Positions 18,046 through 27,102 of a stretch of DNA of 64,000 nucleotides are shown piece after piece (the first letter of the stretch is position 1; the number at the start of each line of letters is the position of its first letter). The notes beneath the pieces were generated by a model. It was not told where the DNA came from and did not search any database. It was given only the letters and a program-made list of their open reading frames with translations. Origin of the DNA: Propionibacteriaceae bacterium (GTDB taxonomy: Bacteria; Actinomycetota; Actinomycetes; Propionibacteriales; Propionibacteriaceae); assembly GCA_009780915.1 (NCBI GenBank), contig WQZD01000009.1, positions 1 to 64,000 of the forward strand, in the 5' to 3' direction. Made by a program: the position numbers and the translations under genes.

Positions 18046-20580
18046 TCAGCGGGCTCCCAAGGTGATGCGGACTCGGCAGGTGGCGCCGGCCTCCACCGGT
18101 GGGATCACCGCGTGGGGCCTGGTGCCTGTCGTGGGGTCGACAGCACGCCCGTCGACCTCGATCGAGGACACGCCGGAGCACACATGGTCGGGGTTGAGCA
18201 CCTCGATCTCGTAGGTGGCGCCCCTCCATCGGCGGGTGACGGTGAAGCTCGGCCAGTCCGCGGGCACGCAGGGGTCCACGCACAACCCCGCGCCCGTGGG
18301 ACGCACGCCGAGGATGTGCTTGGTCGCGGCGGTGTACATCCACCCGGCGGTGCCGGTCAGCCACGGGTTCTGAGCCTTGCCATAGAACTCATGGTCGCGT
18401 CCGTAGATGAACTGGGCGTACACGTACGGCTCCGCCCCACGCCGGTCGGCCTGGTCGTTGTCATTGCACGGCGCCATGGCGTCGTAGTACTCCATGGCCC
18501 TGTCTCCACGGCCCAGCATCGTCTCGGCGATGATCGGCCACGCGTTGGGATGGGAGAAGATCGCCCCGTTCTCCTTCACCCCGGGATAGACGCGGGTGAT
18601 GTATCCGATGGAGTCGTCGACCTGGGTGTACGACGGCCAGCACAGGTGAGCCCCGTGGGGGCTGGCGAGATGATCATGCACGGCGTCCATCGAGGAGCGT
18701 CCACGCGCGTCGTCGGCCACCTCGGAGATCACGGCCCACGGCATATGCTCCAAGAAGATCTTCCCCTGCTCGCAGTCCTGGGACCCGATCTTGACCCCGT
18801 TCCGGGTGTAGCCGCGGATGTACCACTGCCCGTCCCACAGCTCGCTGTTGGCCGCCTGCGTCGTCGTGGCGATCATCTGGTCCAGCCGTGTGATGAGAGC
18901 GGGGACGTCGCGCAGACGATCATCCGCGCCCACCGCAGCCGAACCGTCGTCGCCCACAGTGGCCAGCAGGTCCTTGAGGGCGCGGGCGGCCCACACGTGC
19001 AGGAAGGTCACCAGCGAGGTCTGTCCGCCGCCCAGGTTGAGGCAGTCGTTCCAGTCGGCCCGCAACCCCTGGGCGATCCCGTTGTCGCCCACGTGGGCGG
19101 CGGTGAACTCCAGCGCCCGCATCAGGTGGTCGAGCACGTCGGTCGGCTTCGGATCGTGGCCCTCGGCGTAGCCGGCGCCCATGACCGCCGTACGCTCAGC
19201 CATGCTCAGGTCTGAGTCGGCGAAGGGGACCTCGTGCCACAGCAGGGCCGTGTCGCCGGTCTCGACGATGTACTCCACGATGGACGGGATGAGCCACAGA
19301 TGATCGTCGGAGCAGGCGTCCGCCAGGCCGTGGACACGGTCCGTCGACGAGCCCGGCACGACGGTGGGCAGCTTCACGCCCTCGGGGATCTCGGGCCCGT
19401 CCCCGTCGGTCGAGGCCGGGTCGAACAGGTGCAGGCCGTACCCGGGCGACATCTGCCCGCGCAGGAGTTGTTCGATCCGGCTCCTCACCTTGGTGGGGTT
19501 CGTGTGGACGACGCTCATGATGTCCTGCGCCGTGTCGCGATAGCCCAGGCCTGTGCGTCCCCCCACCTCGACGAACGAGGCGAAACGGCTCCACACCACG
19601 CAGGTCTCGGCCTGATACAGGGTCCAGGAGTTGAGAAGGGTGTTCATCGCCTCCGACGGCGTCTCGCAGGAGAAGACCGCCTTCTTGTCAGCCCAGTACT
19701 GGGCCAGATCGGCGATGGCGCGGTCGACGGCGCCAGGCACGGAGAACGTCTCGCGCACGCGACGCCCGGCGTCGCGGTTCCCGTACCCGAGCATGTAGGT
19801 CACCCGCACGCTCTCCCCCGGCGCCAGGCTGACCTGGTGATGCAGGGCGCCGCAATGGTTCTGGGTGGTCGCGGACGAGTCCGAGCATCGGCCCTCGACG
19901 ACGGCGACGGGGTTGGATTCGCTGCGGTAGGCCCCGATGAAGCTGTCGCGCAGCGAGTCGAACCCCTGCGGATCGCGATCGGAGGTGAAGTAGTGGTAGG
20001 TCCACGGCTCGTAGTAGAAATCGGATTCGATGACGCCGTCCGCGTAGCTGGACCCCGACGCGTACAAGGACATCTGGAAGTTCTCATTGTCGATCTGGAT
20101 GCTGTGGAAGGAGAACTCCACGTACCCGAAGAGGCTGAGGCCGCGCGGGGTGTCGCCTGTGTTGGTCAGCGTCACATCCCACAGCTCCACGTCCTCACCC
20201 AGAGGGACGAAGATCCGCTGGCTGGTCGCGATGTCACGGTACGTGGACTCGAAGACCGAGTAGGACAGGCCGTGACGGGTGCGGTAGGCGGCCTGGTCCA
20301 GCGGCTTGCCCACGGGCTGCCAGGACGCCGACCAGTAGTCACCGTCCTCGTCGTCGCGCACGTAGAGGTAGTGTCCGGGCCTGTCGAGCGGAACACCGTT
20401 GGGGCGGAACCGGGTGACCCTGCCATGCTCGGGGGAACGGTAGAAGGCGTAGCCGCCCGCGTTCTGGTTCAGGACCGCGCACCACTTCTCAACACCGATG
20501 TAGTTGATCCACGACGCGGGGAGATCCACCCGGTCGATCACATACTCGTCCGTCTCCCGGTCGAAATAGCCGTACTTCAC
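18046..20580 (-). CDS. GH94 phosphorylase, probably N,N'-diacetylchitobiose phosphorylase
   Basis: 844 residues, full length for GH94. These enzymes split a beta-1,4 disaccharide with phosphate, giving the 1-phosphate of one sugar plus the free second sugar. From M-K-Y-G-Y-F-D to the end it matches the Vibrio chitobiose phosphorylase pattern as I recall it: N-A-G-G-Y (40-44), R-F-R-P-N (57-61), F-G-Y-V-E-F-S-F (151-158), Q-A-E-T-C-V-V-W (323-330), and G-L-R-A-D-W-N-D-C-L-N-L-G-G-G (505-519), which holds the catalytic Asp. Linked GlcNAc kinase, mutase and nagBA genes favour chitobiose over cellobiose. GTG start with AAGGAGA 5 bases upstream. It is the last gene of the operon. Confidence 0.88.
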   Translation of the reverse strand: MKYGYFDRETDEYVIDRVDLPASWINYIGVEKWCAVLNQNAGGYAFYRSPEHGRVTRFRPNGVPLDRPGHYLYVRDDEDGDYWSASWQPVGKPLDQAAYRTRHGLSYSVFESTYRDIATSQRIFVPLGEDVELWDVTLTNTGDTPRGLSLFGYVEFSFHSIQIDNENFQMSLYASGSSYADGVIESDFYYEPWTYHYFTSDRDPQGFDSLRDSFIGAYRSESNPVAVVEGRCSDSSATTQNHCGALHHQVSLAPGESVRVTYMLGYGNRDAGRRVRETFSVPGAVDRAIADLAQYWADKKAVFSCETPSEAMNTLLNSWTLYQAETCVVWSRFASFVEVGGRTGLGYRDTAQDIMSVVHTNPTKVRSRIEQLLRGQMSPGYGLHLFDPASTDGDGPEIPEGVKLPTVVPGSSTDRVHGLADACSDDHLWLIPSIVEYIVETGDTALLWHEVPFADSDLSMAERTAVMGAGYAEGHDPKPTDVLDHLMRALEFTAAHVGDNGIAQGLRADWNDCLNLGGGQTSLVTFLHVWAARALKDLLATVGDDGSAAVGADDRLRDVPALITRLDQMIATTTQAANSELWDGQWYIRGYTRNGVKIGSQDCEQGKIFLEHMPWAVISEVADDARGRSSMDAVHDHLASPHGAHLCWPSYTQVDDSIGYITRVYPGVKENGAIFSHPNAWPIIAETMLGRGDRAMEYYDAMAPCNDNDQADRRGAEPYVYAQFIYGRDHEFYGKAQNPWLTGTAGWMYTAATKHILGVRPTGAGLCVDPCVPADWPSFTVTRRWRGATYEIEVLNPDHVCSGVSSIEVDGRAVDPTTGTRPHAVIPPVEAGATCRVRITLGAR

Positions 20581-20647
20581 CTGTTCTCCTTGTCACAGTC
20601 GTGTCTGATTCGTGTCACGCGTTCGCGTGTGTGGGGGGACGTACGGG

Positions 20648-22813
20648 TCACGCGCCAGCGAAACCCTTCACCCAGGACACCAGCTCGTCGGCGCGCTCGT
20701 GCGTCGCCGCCTCGGCGACCATGCGCAGGACCGGTTCCGTCCCGGAGAAGCGCAGAAGCACCCAGGAGCCGTCGACCAGACGGATCTTGATCCCGTCACC
20801 GGTGTCGATACGGTCGACGTCGACTCCGGCGATCTGGGTCGGCGCGGCCGCCGTCATCCGCCGGGGCACCTCCACCTTCATGGCCGGGGTCGCGGGCACG
20901 CCGATCTCGATCTGGGTCGCGCGCCCGGTGATGGCGAAGACGTCGTCGAGCAATTGCGTCAGGCTCTTGCCGGTCGCGGCCAGCATCTCGCAGACGAGGG
21001 CGCAGGCGAAGATCCCGTCCTTGCCCAGGATCCATCCACGGATGGTGAGCCCGCCTGAGGACTCTCCTCCCAGGACGGCGTCGATCTTCTCCATGCCCGC
21101 GGTGACGTGCTTGAAGCCGACGGGCACTTCCAGGGACTCCTCCCCGAAATGGGCCGCCAGGTGGTCCAGCATGTGCGTCGTGGCGAGGTTGCGCACCACG
21201 CCGCCTCTCAGACCGCGCACCTCATGGAGATACCAGTAGATGAGCACCAGGAGTTCGTTGGTCGAGACGTACCGGCCGTTCTCGTCGAGGATGCCGATAC
21301 GGTCGGAGTCTCCGTCGGTGGCCATGCCCAAGTCGTAGCCCCCCGCCTTGACCATGGTCATCAGCGTCGACAAGGACTCGGGGTCGGGCGCCGGGGAGTG
21401 CCCGCCGAACAGGGGATTGTGCCGCTCGTGGATGAACTCGGCGCGCACCCGGGCGTCGGAGAGGACCATGCCCAAGGTCAGCTGGCTCGTGCCGTACATC
21501 GGATCGATCGCCACACGCAACGGCTTGGCCGCCCGCATGGCGGCGATGTCGACCATCTCTTCGAGCGCTTCCACGTAGGTGTTGGTCAGGTCGATTTCCA
21601 TGGCCATGGTGACCTGGATGGCGGTGGCATAGTCCAACGCCACCACATCAGCCTGGGTGAGGCGGTTGGCCTGGGTCTCGTAGCGCTTCGTCTCATCGTC
21701 CAAGGGCAGGGAACCGTCGGCCCGGAAGACCTTCAGCCCGTTCCACTGCGGCGGGTTGTGCGAGGCGGTGAAGACCAGCCCGTAGGCGCATCGCAACTGA
21801 GGGGCGGCGAAGGTCACCAGAGGGGTCGGCACGTCCCCCTCGAGGACGAACACGGGGATATTGTTCCCGGCGAAGACCTCGGTGGCGGCCTGGACGGACT
21901 CCGCCGACAAGAAGCGCCGGTCCCCACCGATGACCACGCCTTGGCGTTCCCGACCCGAGACGGTGACCTCGTTGGCGATGGCCTGGCACAGCCGGCGGAC
22001 GTTGTGGATGGTGAACCCCTCACCGATCTTGGCTCTCCACCCGCCCGTGCCGAAGGAGATCTCCGCGGTCTCGATCGCGTGGATCGGGGCGAAGAGACGC
22101 TTGAGGACGATGTCGGCGGCCAGGGCCAGCTCGGCGTCGCTGTTGATCCCCTGCACCTCGTCCACGTCGAGGATGGCGTACGAGGCGACCGTACGGCCCT
22201 GCGCGATCAGGCGTTCCGCCAACTCGGTGAGGCGGTGCTCGCCTGTGGCGGCCATCTCGTCCAACTGGGGGATGAGGATGGAGGAGTCGATGATGTACGC
22301 GCCGACGTTGACCTCCTTGATCGCCGAGGACTCGTTCGACAAGTCGCTCGCCTCCTGGATCTCGGTGATCCGGCCCTCCTCGTCACGCAGGATCCGGCCC
22401 ATGTCCCCGGCGTCGGGAACGATGGCGGTGAGCAGGGAGAAGTCCGCGCCCTTGAGCTCGTGCTTCCATCGCAGTCCCCGCAGGGAGGAGGCCCGCAACA
22501 TCGGCGTGTCCGCGTACGCCACCAGGACGTCGCCGTCGAAACCCTCCAACTCGAAGCGGGCGCACCGCACGGCGTCGCCTGTCCCAGCCTGGACGGTCTG
22601 GACGACGTAGGTCCACGAGTCGCCCAGCAGGTCGCGCACCTGGTCGTCGTGCTCGTCGACCACGATGATCACGTCAGACGCGGGGACGACGGCCGTGACG
22701 TTCGCCAAGCACTGCTCGACGACCGTCGAGGCAGCCAGGCGGCTCAACAGCAGATCCCGGGTCGCCTGGTCGTGACCGGCGGCGAGCAGGACTGCTTTGC
22801 AGGGGCGTGTCAT
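20648..22813 (-). CDS. Fusion of a GlmU-like nucleotidyltransferase domain and a phosphohexomutase (putative phospho-N-acetylglucosamine mutase)
   Basis: 721 residues from the ATG at 22813, which overlaps the kinase stop by four bases. Residues 1 to about 240 resemble the UDP-GlcNAc pyrophosphorylase half of GlmU: Q-A-G-T-G-D-A (75-81), A-D-T-P (101-104), G-R-I-L-R-D (139-144) and E-V-N-V-G (167-171). The signature nucleotide loop is broken, however: L-A-A-G is followed by H-D-Q-A-T-R-D, not G-x-G-T-R-M-x-P-K. Residues about 250-721 are a full alpha-D-phosphohexomutase: T-A-S-H-N-P (349-354, phosphoserine), D-G-D-S-D-R (500-505, metal), G-G-E-S-S-G-G (582-588, sugar) and R-F-S-G-T-E-P (688-694, phosphate). 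In this operon the mutase would convert GlcNAc-1-P from the GH94 enzyme to GlcNAc-6-P. The N-domain may bind substrate, regulate, or divert GlcNAc-1-P to UDP-GlcNAc. Confidence 0.85.
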   Translation of the reverse strand: MTRPCKAVLLAAGHDQATRDLLLSRLAASTVVEQCLANVTAVVPASDVIIVVDEHDDQVRDLLGDSWTYVVQTVQAGTGDAVRCARFELEGFDGDVLVAYADTPMLRASSLRGLRWKHELKGADFSLLTAIVPDAGDMGRILRDEEGRITEIQEASDLSNESSAIKEVNVGAYIIDSSILIPQLDEMAATGEHRLTELAERLIAQGRTVASYAILDVDEVQGINSDAELALAADIVLKRLFAPIHAIETAEISFGTGGWRAKIGEGFTIHNVRRLCQAIANEVTVSGRERQGVVIGGDRRFLSAESVQAATEVFAGNNIPVFVLEGDVPTPLVTFAAPQLRCAYGLVFTASHNPPQWNGLKVFRADGSLPLDDETKRYETQANRLTQADVVALDYATAIQVTMAMEIDLTNTYVEALEEMVDIAAMRAAKPLRVAIDPMYGTSQLTLGMVLSDARVRAEFIHERHNPLFGGHSPAPDPESLSTLMTMVKAGGYDLGMATDGDSDRIGILDENGRYVSTNELLVLIYWYLHEVRGLRGGVVRNLATTHMLDHLAAHFGEESLEVPVGFKHVTAGMEKIDAVLGGESSGGLTIRGWILGKDGIFACALVCEMLAATGKSLTQLLDDVFAITGRATQIEIGVPATPAMKVEVPRRMTAAAPTQIAGVDVDRIDTGDGIKIRLVDGSWVLLRFSGTEPVLRMVAEAATHERADELVSWVKGFAGA

Positions 22814-23712
22814 AGCTTGTAACCTTCCGTCCAACCCTGCCCGATCAACGCGGCGCCGATGGCGGGCGCCTGGATGTCGTCAGGCAAGGTGATGATCTGA
22901 TCGGCGATGCTCGCATAGTCGGGGAATGCCACCCTCTCCCCGCGTTCGACCAGGGTCGCCTTCACCGCGGGGATGAGCCACGGCGCAGCCTGGACGACTC
23001 CCCCGCCCAGGACGATGTGGTCGGACGCGTAGGCCACCGCCACGAGGGCGACGACACGAGCCATCACCCGCACACTCTGCTCGAGAGCCGCACGACCGAC
23101 CGGAGTGGTCGTGAGGTCCAATCGCGTCCAGTCCAAGTCGAGCATGTCCATGCGAGGGGCGAGATACGCGCCGCCCAGGATGGTCTCGATGCAGCCTCGT
23201 TGCCCACAGCGGCACGGATCCCCGCTCGGGTCGAGGACGATATGGCCGATCTCGCCGGCCACATTGTCCCTGCCGCGGATGAGACGGCCAGCCAAGGTGG
23301 CCGAGGCCACGCCAGTGCCGAAGTTGACGTAGGTCACAGACAAGGATTTCAGCAGCATCCCGGCTGCCACCACCGTGGCCTTGACGTCGTTGTCGACTCG
23401 GATCGGGACCGAGAACTCGTCGGCGATCAGCTGGCGAAGCGGCATGTGCTCGATGTCGAGATTGACGGCCGACGCGATCTCGCCCTTCGCACGGTCGACC
23501 ACCCCGGGGATCCCGATCCCCACACCGTCGAAGTCCCTCAGACCCACGCCGAGTTTGTCCGCCACGGACGAGGCGATCCCCATGAGCACCGACCGTACCC
23601 CCTCGGAGCCTCGGCGCGTGAAGGCCGCCGCTTCGGCCACGATCTGGTTGTTCTCGTCGAGGGCGACCCCATGGGCCTTGGTCGCTCCGATGTCGATTCC
23701 CAAACTCAGCAT
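22810..23712 (-). CDS. ROK family sugar kinase, probably N-acetylglucosamine kinase
   Basis: 300 residues. The ROK fold is shown by D-I-G-A-T-K (7-12, ATP site), V-D-N-D (106-109, catalytic Asp109), E-I-G-H (154-157) and the zinc motif C-x-C-G-x-x-G-C-x-E (167-175). There is no DNA-binding N-terminus, so it is a kinase rather than a repressor. It would phosphorylate the free GlcNAc released by chitobiose phosphorolysis to GlcNAc-6-P, the NagA substrate. It lies 29 bp after a permease gene and overlaps the mutase start (ATGA). A glucokinase role cannot be excluded from sequence. Confidence 0.85.
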   Translation of the reverse strand: MLSLGIDIGATKAHGVALDENNQIVAEAAAFTRRGSEGVRSVLMGIASSVADKLGVGLRDFDGVGIGIPGVVDRAKGEIASAVNLDIEHMPLRQLIADEFSVPIRVDNDVKATVVAAGMLLKSLSVTYVNFGTGVASATLAGRLIRGRDNVAGEIGHIVLDPSGDPCRCGQRGCIETILGGAYLAPRMDMLDLDWTRLDLTTTPVGRAALEQSVRVMARVVALVAVAYASDHIVLGGGVVQAAPWLIPAVKATLVERGERVAFPDYASIADQIITLPDDIQAPAIGAALIGQGWTEGYKL

Positions 23713-23741
23713 GGACGTTCCCTTTCTTGTGGTCGGACTGC

Positions 23742-24611
23742 TCAGCCTTTGACTGCTCCTGCCACCAGACCTGAGGTGAGGCGGCCTTGGACGATGAGGA
23801 AGAAGATGATCACGGGGACGGCGACCAAGGTGGACGCAGCCATCACCTGGCCCCAGTCGGTCTCACGCGCCTGGCTGGCTTGGATGAAGCCACGCAGCCA
23901 CAGGGGCAGGGTACGCATGTCCTCTTTCGGCAGGATCACCAAAGCGATGGTGAACTCGTTCCACGCTTGGAGGAAGGCGTACACGCCGGAGGCGACCAGG
24001 CCGGGCGCGAGGAGGGGGAACGTGATGCGGAAGAACGCCGACACCGAGGAGCAGCCGTCCACTTTGGCGGACTCCTCCAGTTCGGCGGGGATGCCCGCCA
24101 CGAATCCTCGCAGCATCCAGATGGTGAACGGGATGACGGCGGCGATATAGAGCACCGAGATGCCGATGACGGTATTGAGCATGCCCACCGTGCTCACCAT
24201 CTTGTACTGCGCGATGAACAGGCCTTCGGCGGGGAGCATCTGGATGAAGAGGATGGCCAAGACGAAGGAACGGCGTCCGCGGAACTTGAAGCGGGAGATC
24301 GCCAGAGCCGCGAGGAAGGCGAAGATGATCGCGCAGACGACCGCGATCAGGGTGACCTGCAGGGAGATCCCCAACGCTCGCAGGAATCCCGACGACATGA
24401 CGCCCTCGTAATTGTCCAGGCTGCCGCCGAAGGGGAAGAAGCGAGGCTTGGTGGAGGTCAGGACGACGTTGGGCAGCAGCGAGCTGGAGACCATCCAGTA
24501 CACGGGGAAAACCCAGACGAGGGCCACGACGATGGCGACGATCGAGAGCAGCACCCGGGAGATCCGGATGCGTCGACGCGGGGACCGTGTCGGCACGGCG
24601 AGGGTGGTCAT
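23742..24611 (-). CDS. ABC sugar transporter permease, MalG type
   Basis: 289 residues with six hydrophobic segments, an N-terminal basic stretch and the cytoplasmic EAA loop (E-E-S-A-K-V-D-G-C, about 184-192, then F-P-L-L-A-P) that contacts the ATPase. It belongs to the CUT1 oligosaccharide importer family. Its ATG overlaps the stop of the preceding permease gene by four bases, so the pair should be made in equal amounts. No ATPase gene is found in the operon. Probable substrate: chitobiose or GlcNAc, by context. Confidence 0.88.
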   Translation of the reverse strand: MTTLAVPTRSPRRRIRISRVLLSIVAIVVALVWVFPVYWMVSSSLLPNVVLTSTKPRFFPFGGSLDNYEGVMSSGFLRALGISLQVTLIAVVCAIIFAFLAALAISRFKFRGRRSFVLAILFIQMLPAEGLFIAQYKMVSTVGMLNTVIGISVLYIAAVIPFTIWMLRGFVAGIPAELEESAKVDGCSSVSAFFRITFPLLAPGLVASGVYAFLQAWNEFTIALVILPKEDMRTLPLWLRGFIQASQARETDWGQVMAASTLVAVPVIIFFLIVQGRLTSGLVAGAVKG

Positions 24612-25540
24612 GAGTCCTCCTTGATCAGTTGGAGCACATACGCGATGGAGAAGATGATCGTGATGATCAGGACGAAGATGGACAAGGCGGAGGCCATGGC
24701 GAAGTCGCCGGAGCCCACGCCGAGGCGATAGATGTACGTGCCCAACAAGTCAGAGTTGAGCGGCATCTGCGCGTCTTGGAGCATCTTGATCTGGGTGAAC
24801 ACCCGCAGGTCCCAGATGATCTGGAGCAGGCCGACGATCATCAGGACCGGGCGGATCATGGGGACGATGATGGAGACGAACCGCCTCGTGGCGCTGGCGC
24901 CGTCGAGGCTGGCGGCCTCCATGACCTCCTCGGAGACCTGGGTCAGGCCAGCGAAGACGGAGAAGGCGACGAAGGGCACCGACATCCACACCACGATCAC
25001 GGTGGCGACGAAGTACAGGCCCATGGACGTGCCGAGCCAGTTGAAGCTGGAGAAGTTGAGCCCGAGGTGGGTCAGGATGTAGTTGATGACGCCGCGACGC
25101 CAGTCGAAGAGCCAGATCCACACGGTGACGACGGCCACGACGGGCATGGCCCAGGCCAGCAACAGGCAGATCTGGAGGATGAGGCGGACGGCTTTGCTGA
25201 CGGCGTTCATCAGCAGGGCCAAGGCGATGCCGACCACGAGGGTCAGGGCGGCGTTGGCGACGCAGAAGATGAGGGAGCGGGCGACGACTCCCCAGGTCGT
25301 CTTGTTCGTGAAGACAGAGATGTAGTTTTCCAGGCCGACGAAATCGGGCGGCGCCCCGAACTGCTGTCGCAGTCCGAACTTCATGAACGACGCCCAGATC
25401 TGCCAACCGAGGGGGTACCCCATGGCGACGAGGAGCATGATCGACGCGGGAAGAATCAGGATGTACGGCGTCACGTGCGTCTTCCGTTTGACGCCCTTCG
25501 TTGTGTCGCTCTTGGGGGTTGTGGCATCCGTGGATGTCAT
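24608..25540 (-). CDS. ABC sugar transporter permease, MalF type
   Basis: 310 residues, CUT1 family, with about six membrane segments starting near residue 25 (Y-I-L-I-L-P-A-S-I-M-L). The EAA loop reads E-A-A-S-L-D-G-A-S-A-T-R. I chose the ATG at 25540, which has AAGGAGGAG 5 bases upstream; the longer in-frame extension is Arg/Pro-rich non-coding sequence. A strong hairpin lies between this gene and the upstream binding-protein gene, probably to hold permease expression below that of the binding protein. Confidence 0.88.
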   Translation of the reverse strand: MTSTDATTPKSDTTKGVKRKTHVTPYILILPASIMLLVAMGYPLGWQIWASFMKFGLRQQFGAPPDFVGLENYISVFTNKTTWGVVARSLIFCVANAALTLVVGIALALLMNAVSKAVRLILQICLLLAWAMPVVAVVTVWIWLFDWRRGVINYILTHLGLNFSSFNWLGTSMGLYFVATVIVVWMSVPFVAFSVFAGLTQVSEEVMEAASLDGASATRRFVSIIVPMIRPVLMIVGLLQIIWDLRVFTQIKMLQDAQMPLNSDLLGTYIYRLGVGSGDFAMASALSIFVLIITIIFSIAYVLQLIKEDS

Positions 25541-25669
25541 ACGACTCCTCCTTTCATGGGGGATGAGGGTCTCAGGGCCATACTGCCCCTGACACGGGGC
25601 CTGGCGACCAGAGACGGGACGGGCGGGTGTCGCGGCCCGAGGCGCACGACTGGGACTGTGCGGGTGTCC

Positions 25670-25704
25670 CCGGTGGGAGGAACCTGGACGGCTCCTCCCA
25701 CCGG
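25670..25704 (-). terminator. Intercistronic 12-bp perfect hairpin between binding protein and permease genes
   Basis: CCGGTGGGAGGA (25670-25681) pairs perfectly with TCCTCCCACCGG (25693-25704) across an 11-base loop, beginning 6 bp after the binding-protein stop. There is no U tract. In sugar ABC operons such stems stabilise the upstream message or cause partial termination. Confidence 0.65.
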
Positions 25705-25710
25705 ACGACA

Positions 25711-27063
25711 TCACTTCTGGTTCAGCATCGGCGTGATGATATCATCGTATTCCTTCGCCAGGGACACGATGTCACCGCCGTCGGCGACCTTCTGGAAGAA
25801 CTCCTCGAGCTTGCCGGAGGCTTCGACGCCCGCCCAGCCGGGGGCTGCGGGGGTCAGCTTGGAGTTGGAGGCGGAGTCGATGAGAGCCTTGGCGAACTCG
25901 TCGCTGCCCAACGAGGAGACGTAGTCGCTGTTGGCCGGGCCGAGGCCGTTCTGGCCGAGCATCGTCTGGTATTCGGCTGAGAAGATGATCTCCATCAGCT
26001 GGCGGGCGCCGGCCTGGTTGGAGGACTTCGCGGAGATGCCGATGTTCGAGCCGCCGGCGAAGACCGGGGCGGGCTTGCCGTCGTTGCCGGGCAGCGGGAA
26101 GACACCGAAGGTGTCATCGTTCCAGGTGCGCACGTCCTTGCCGGTCGTGGCGTCCTTGGTCAGGTCGCCGATGGACCAGTGGGCCCAACCCGGGGCCATG
26201 ATCGTGGCGGCGGCCAGCGACGTGGAATCCGTGACGTTGCCGTTGGCGTCGGTGACGGAGTCGGAGTCATTGATGTACAGCCACGGGCTCTGGTCCTTGG
26301 CCGTCGAGGGGGCCTTGGAGGCCTTCATCTGGATGTCCTGGAGCTGGGTCAGACCCGCGATGGAGTTGGGGTCGGAGAAGGTCGAGGTCCATGTGCCGTC
26401 GGCGCCCTGCTTGGCGAGGTCACCACCGTTGGCGAAGATCCACGAGATGCCGTTGCGCCAATCCTGGCCGCCGAGGAAGAAGCCCGAGAAATCGTTGATC
26501 GCGTCGGGGTTGTTCTCCGTGATGGTCACGACGTCCTTGTTGAAGTCGGCCAGAGTCGCCGGAGGAGCGGTCACGCCAGCGGCGGCCCACACGTCCTTGC
26601 GGTAGAACATGTAGCGCGAGCCGAAGTAGTAGGGAAGGGTGTAGTTCTTCCCGTCCACCTTGCCGACGTCGACGAAGGACTGGAGGAGCTTGTCCCCGCC
26701 CAGCGTGGAGTACATGTCCGAGATGTCGGCGAAGGCCCCGACGTTGGTGAAGGTCGGCGACTGCGTGTTGCCGATCTCCGTCACGTCAGGAGTGTTGGCC
26801 GCATCGGGCAGCATCGTGGTGAGCTTGGTGATGATGTCACCCCAGGTCTGCTCCTCGATGGTCAAGGTGCCCCCGTTGACCTTCTTGTACTCGTCCACCA
26901 GGTAATCACGCAAGGGCTGCGGCGTGTCATTGCCGATCAGCCAGAAGGTGATGTTCTGGGCTCCGGTGGTGGTGGTCGAAGGGGTGGGCGTACCCGCGGC
27001 ACAACCAGTCAGGGTCAGCGCTGCTGCCAACCCCAGCGCCACGGCTGCGATCTTTCCTTTCAT
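25711..27063 (-). CDS. Sugar-binding lipoprotein of an ABC importer (probable chitobiose/GlcNAc binding)
   Basis: 450 residues with a lipoprotein signal peptide and lipobox L-T-G-C (Cys21), then a Thr/Pro/Ser-rich tether. The mature part is a family 1 extracellular solute-binding protein: I-T-F-W-L near 38, then L-P-Y-Y-F-G-S-R-Y-M-F-Y and G-G-S-N-I-G-I. It would capture sugar outside the membrane and deliver it to the two permeases. AAAGGA lies 6 bases upstream of the ATG. It starts 39 bp after the repressor gene with no clear promoter between, so it is probably co-transcribed with it. The substrate is inferred from context only. Confidence 0.87.
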   Translation of the reverse strand: MKGKIAAVALGLAAALTLTGCAAGTPTPSTTTTGAQNITFWLIGNDTPQPLRDYLVDEYKKVNGGTLTIEEQTWGDIITKLTTMLPDAANTPDVTEIGNTQSPTFTNVGAFADISDMYSTLGGDKLLQSFVDVGKVDGKNYTLPYYFGSRYMFYRKDVWAAAGVTAPPATLADFNKDVVTITENNPDAINDFSGFFLGGQDWRNGISWIFANGGDLAKQGADGTWTSTFSDPNSIAGLTQLQDIQMKASKAPSTAKDQSPWLYINDSDSVTDANGNVTDSTSLAAATIMAPGWAHWSIGDLTKDATTGKDVRTWNDDTFGVFPLPGNDGKPAPVFAGGSNIGISAKSSNQAGARQLMEIIFSAEYQTMLGQNGLGPANSDYVSSLGSDEFAKALIDSASNSKLTPAAPGWAGVEASGKLEEFFQKVADGGDIVSLAKEYDDIITPMLNQK

Positions 27064-27102
27064 CTTTTTCCTTTTCTTTGTGTTGTGGAGGATGGGTGGC
27101 CC

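Noticed and set aside
18046-20580. Cellobiose phosphorylase as the call for the GH94 gene
   Set aside because: The N-terminus, the N-A-G-G-Y and Q-A-E-T-C-V-V-W segments and the GlcNAc gene context fit the chitobiose type better; kept only as an alternative.
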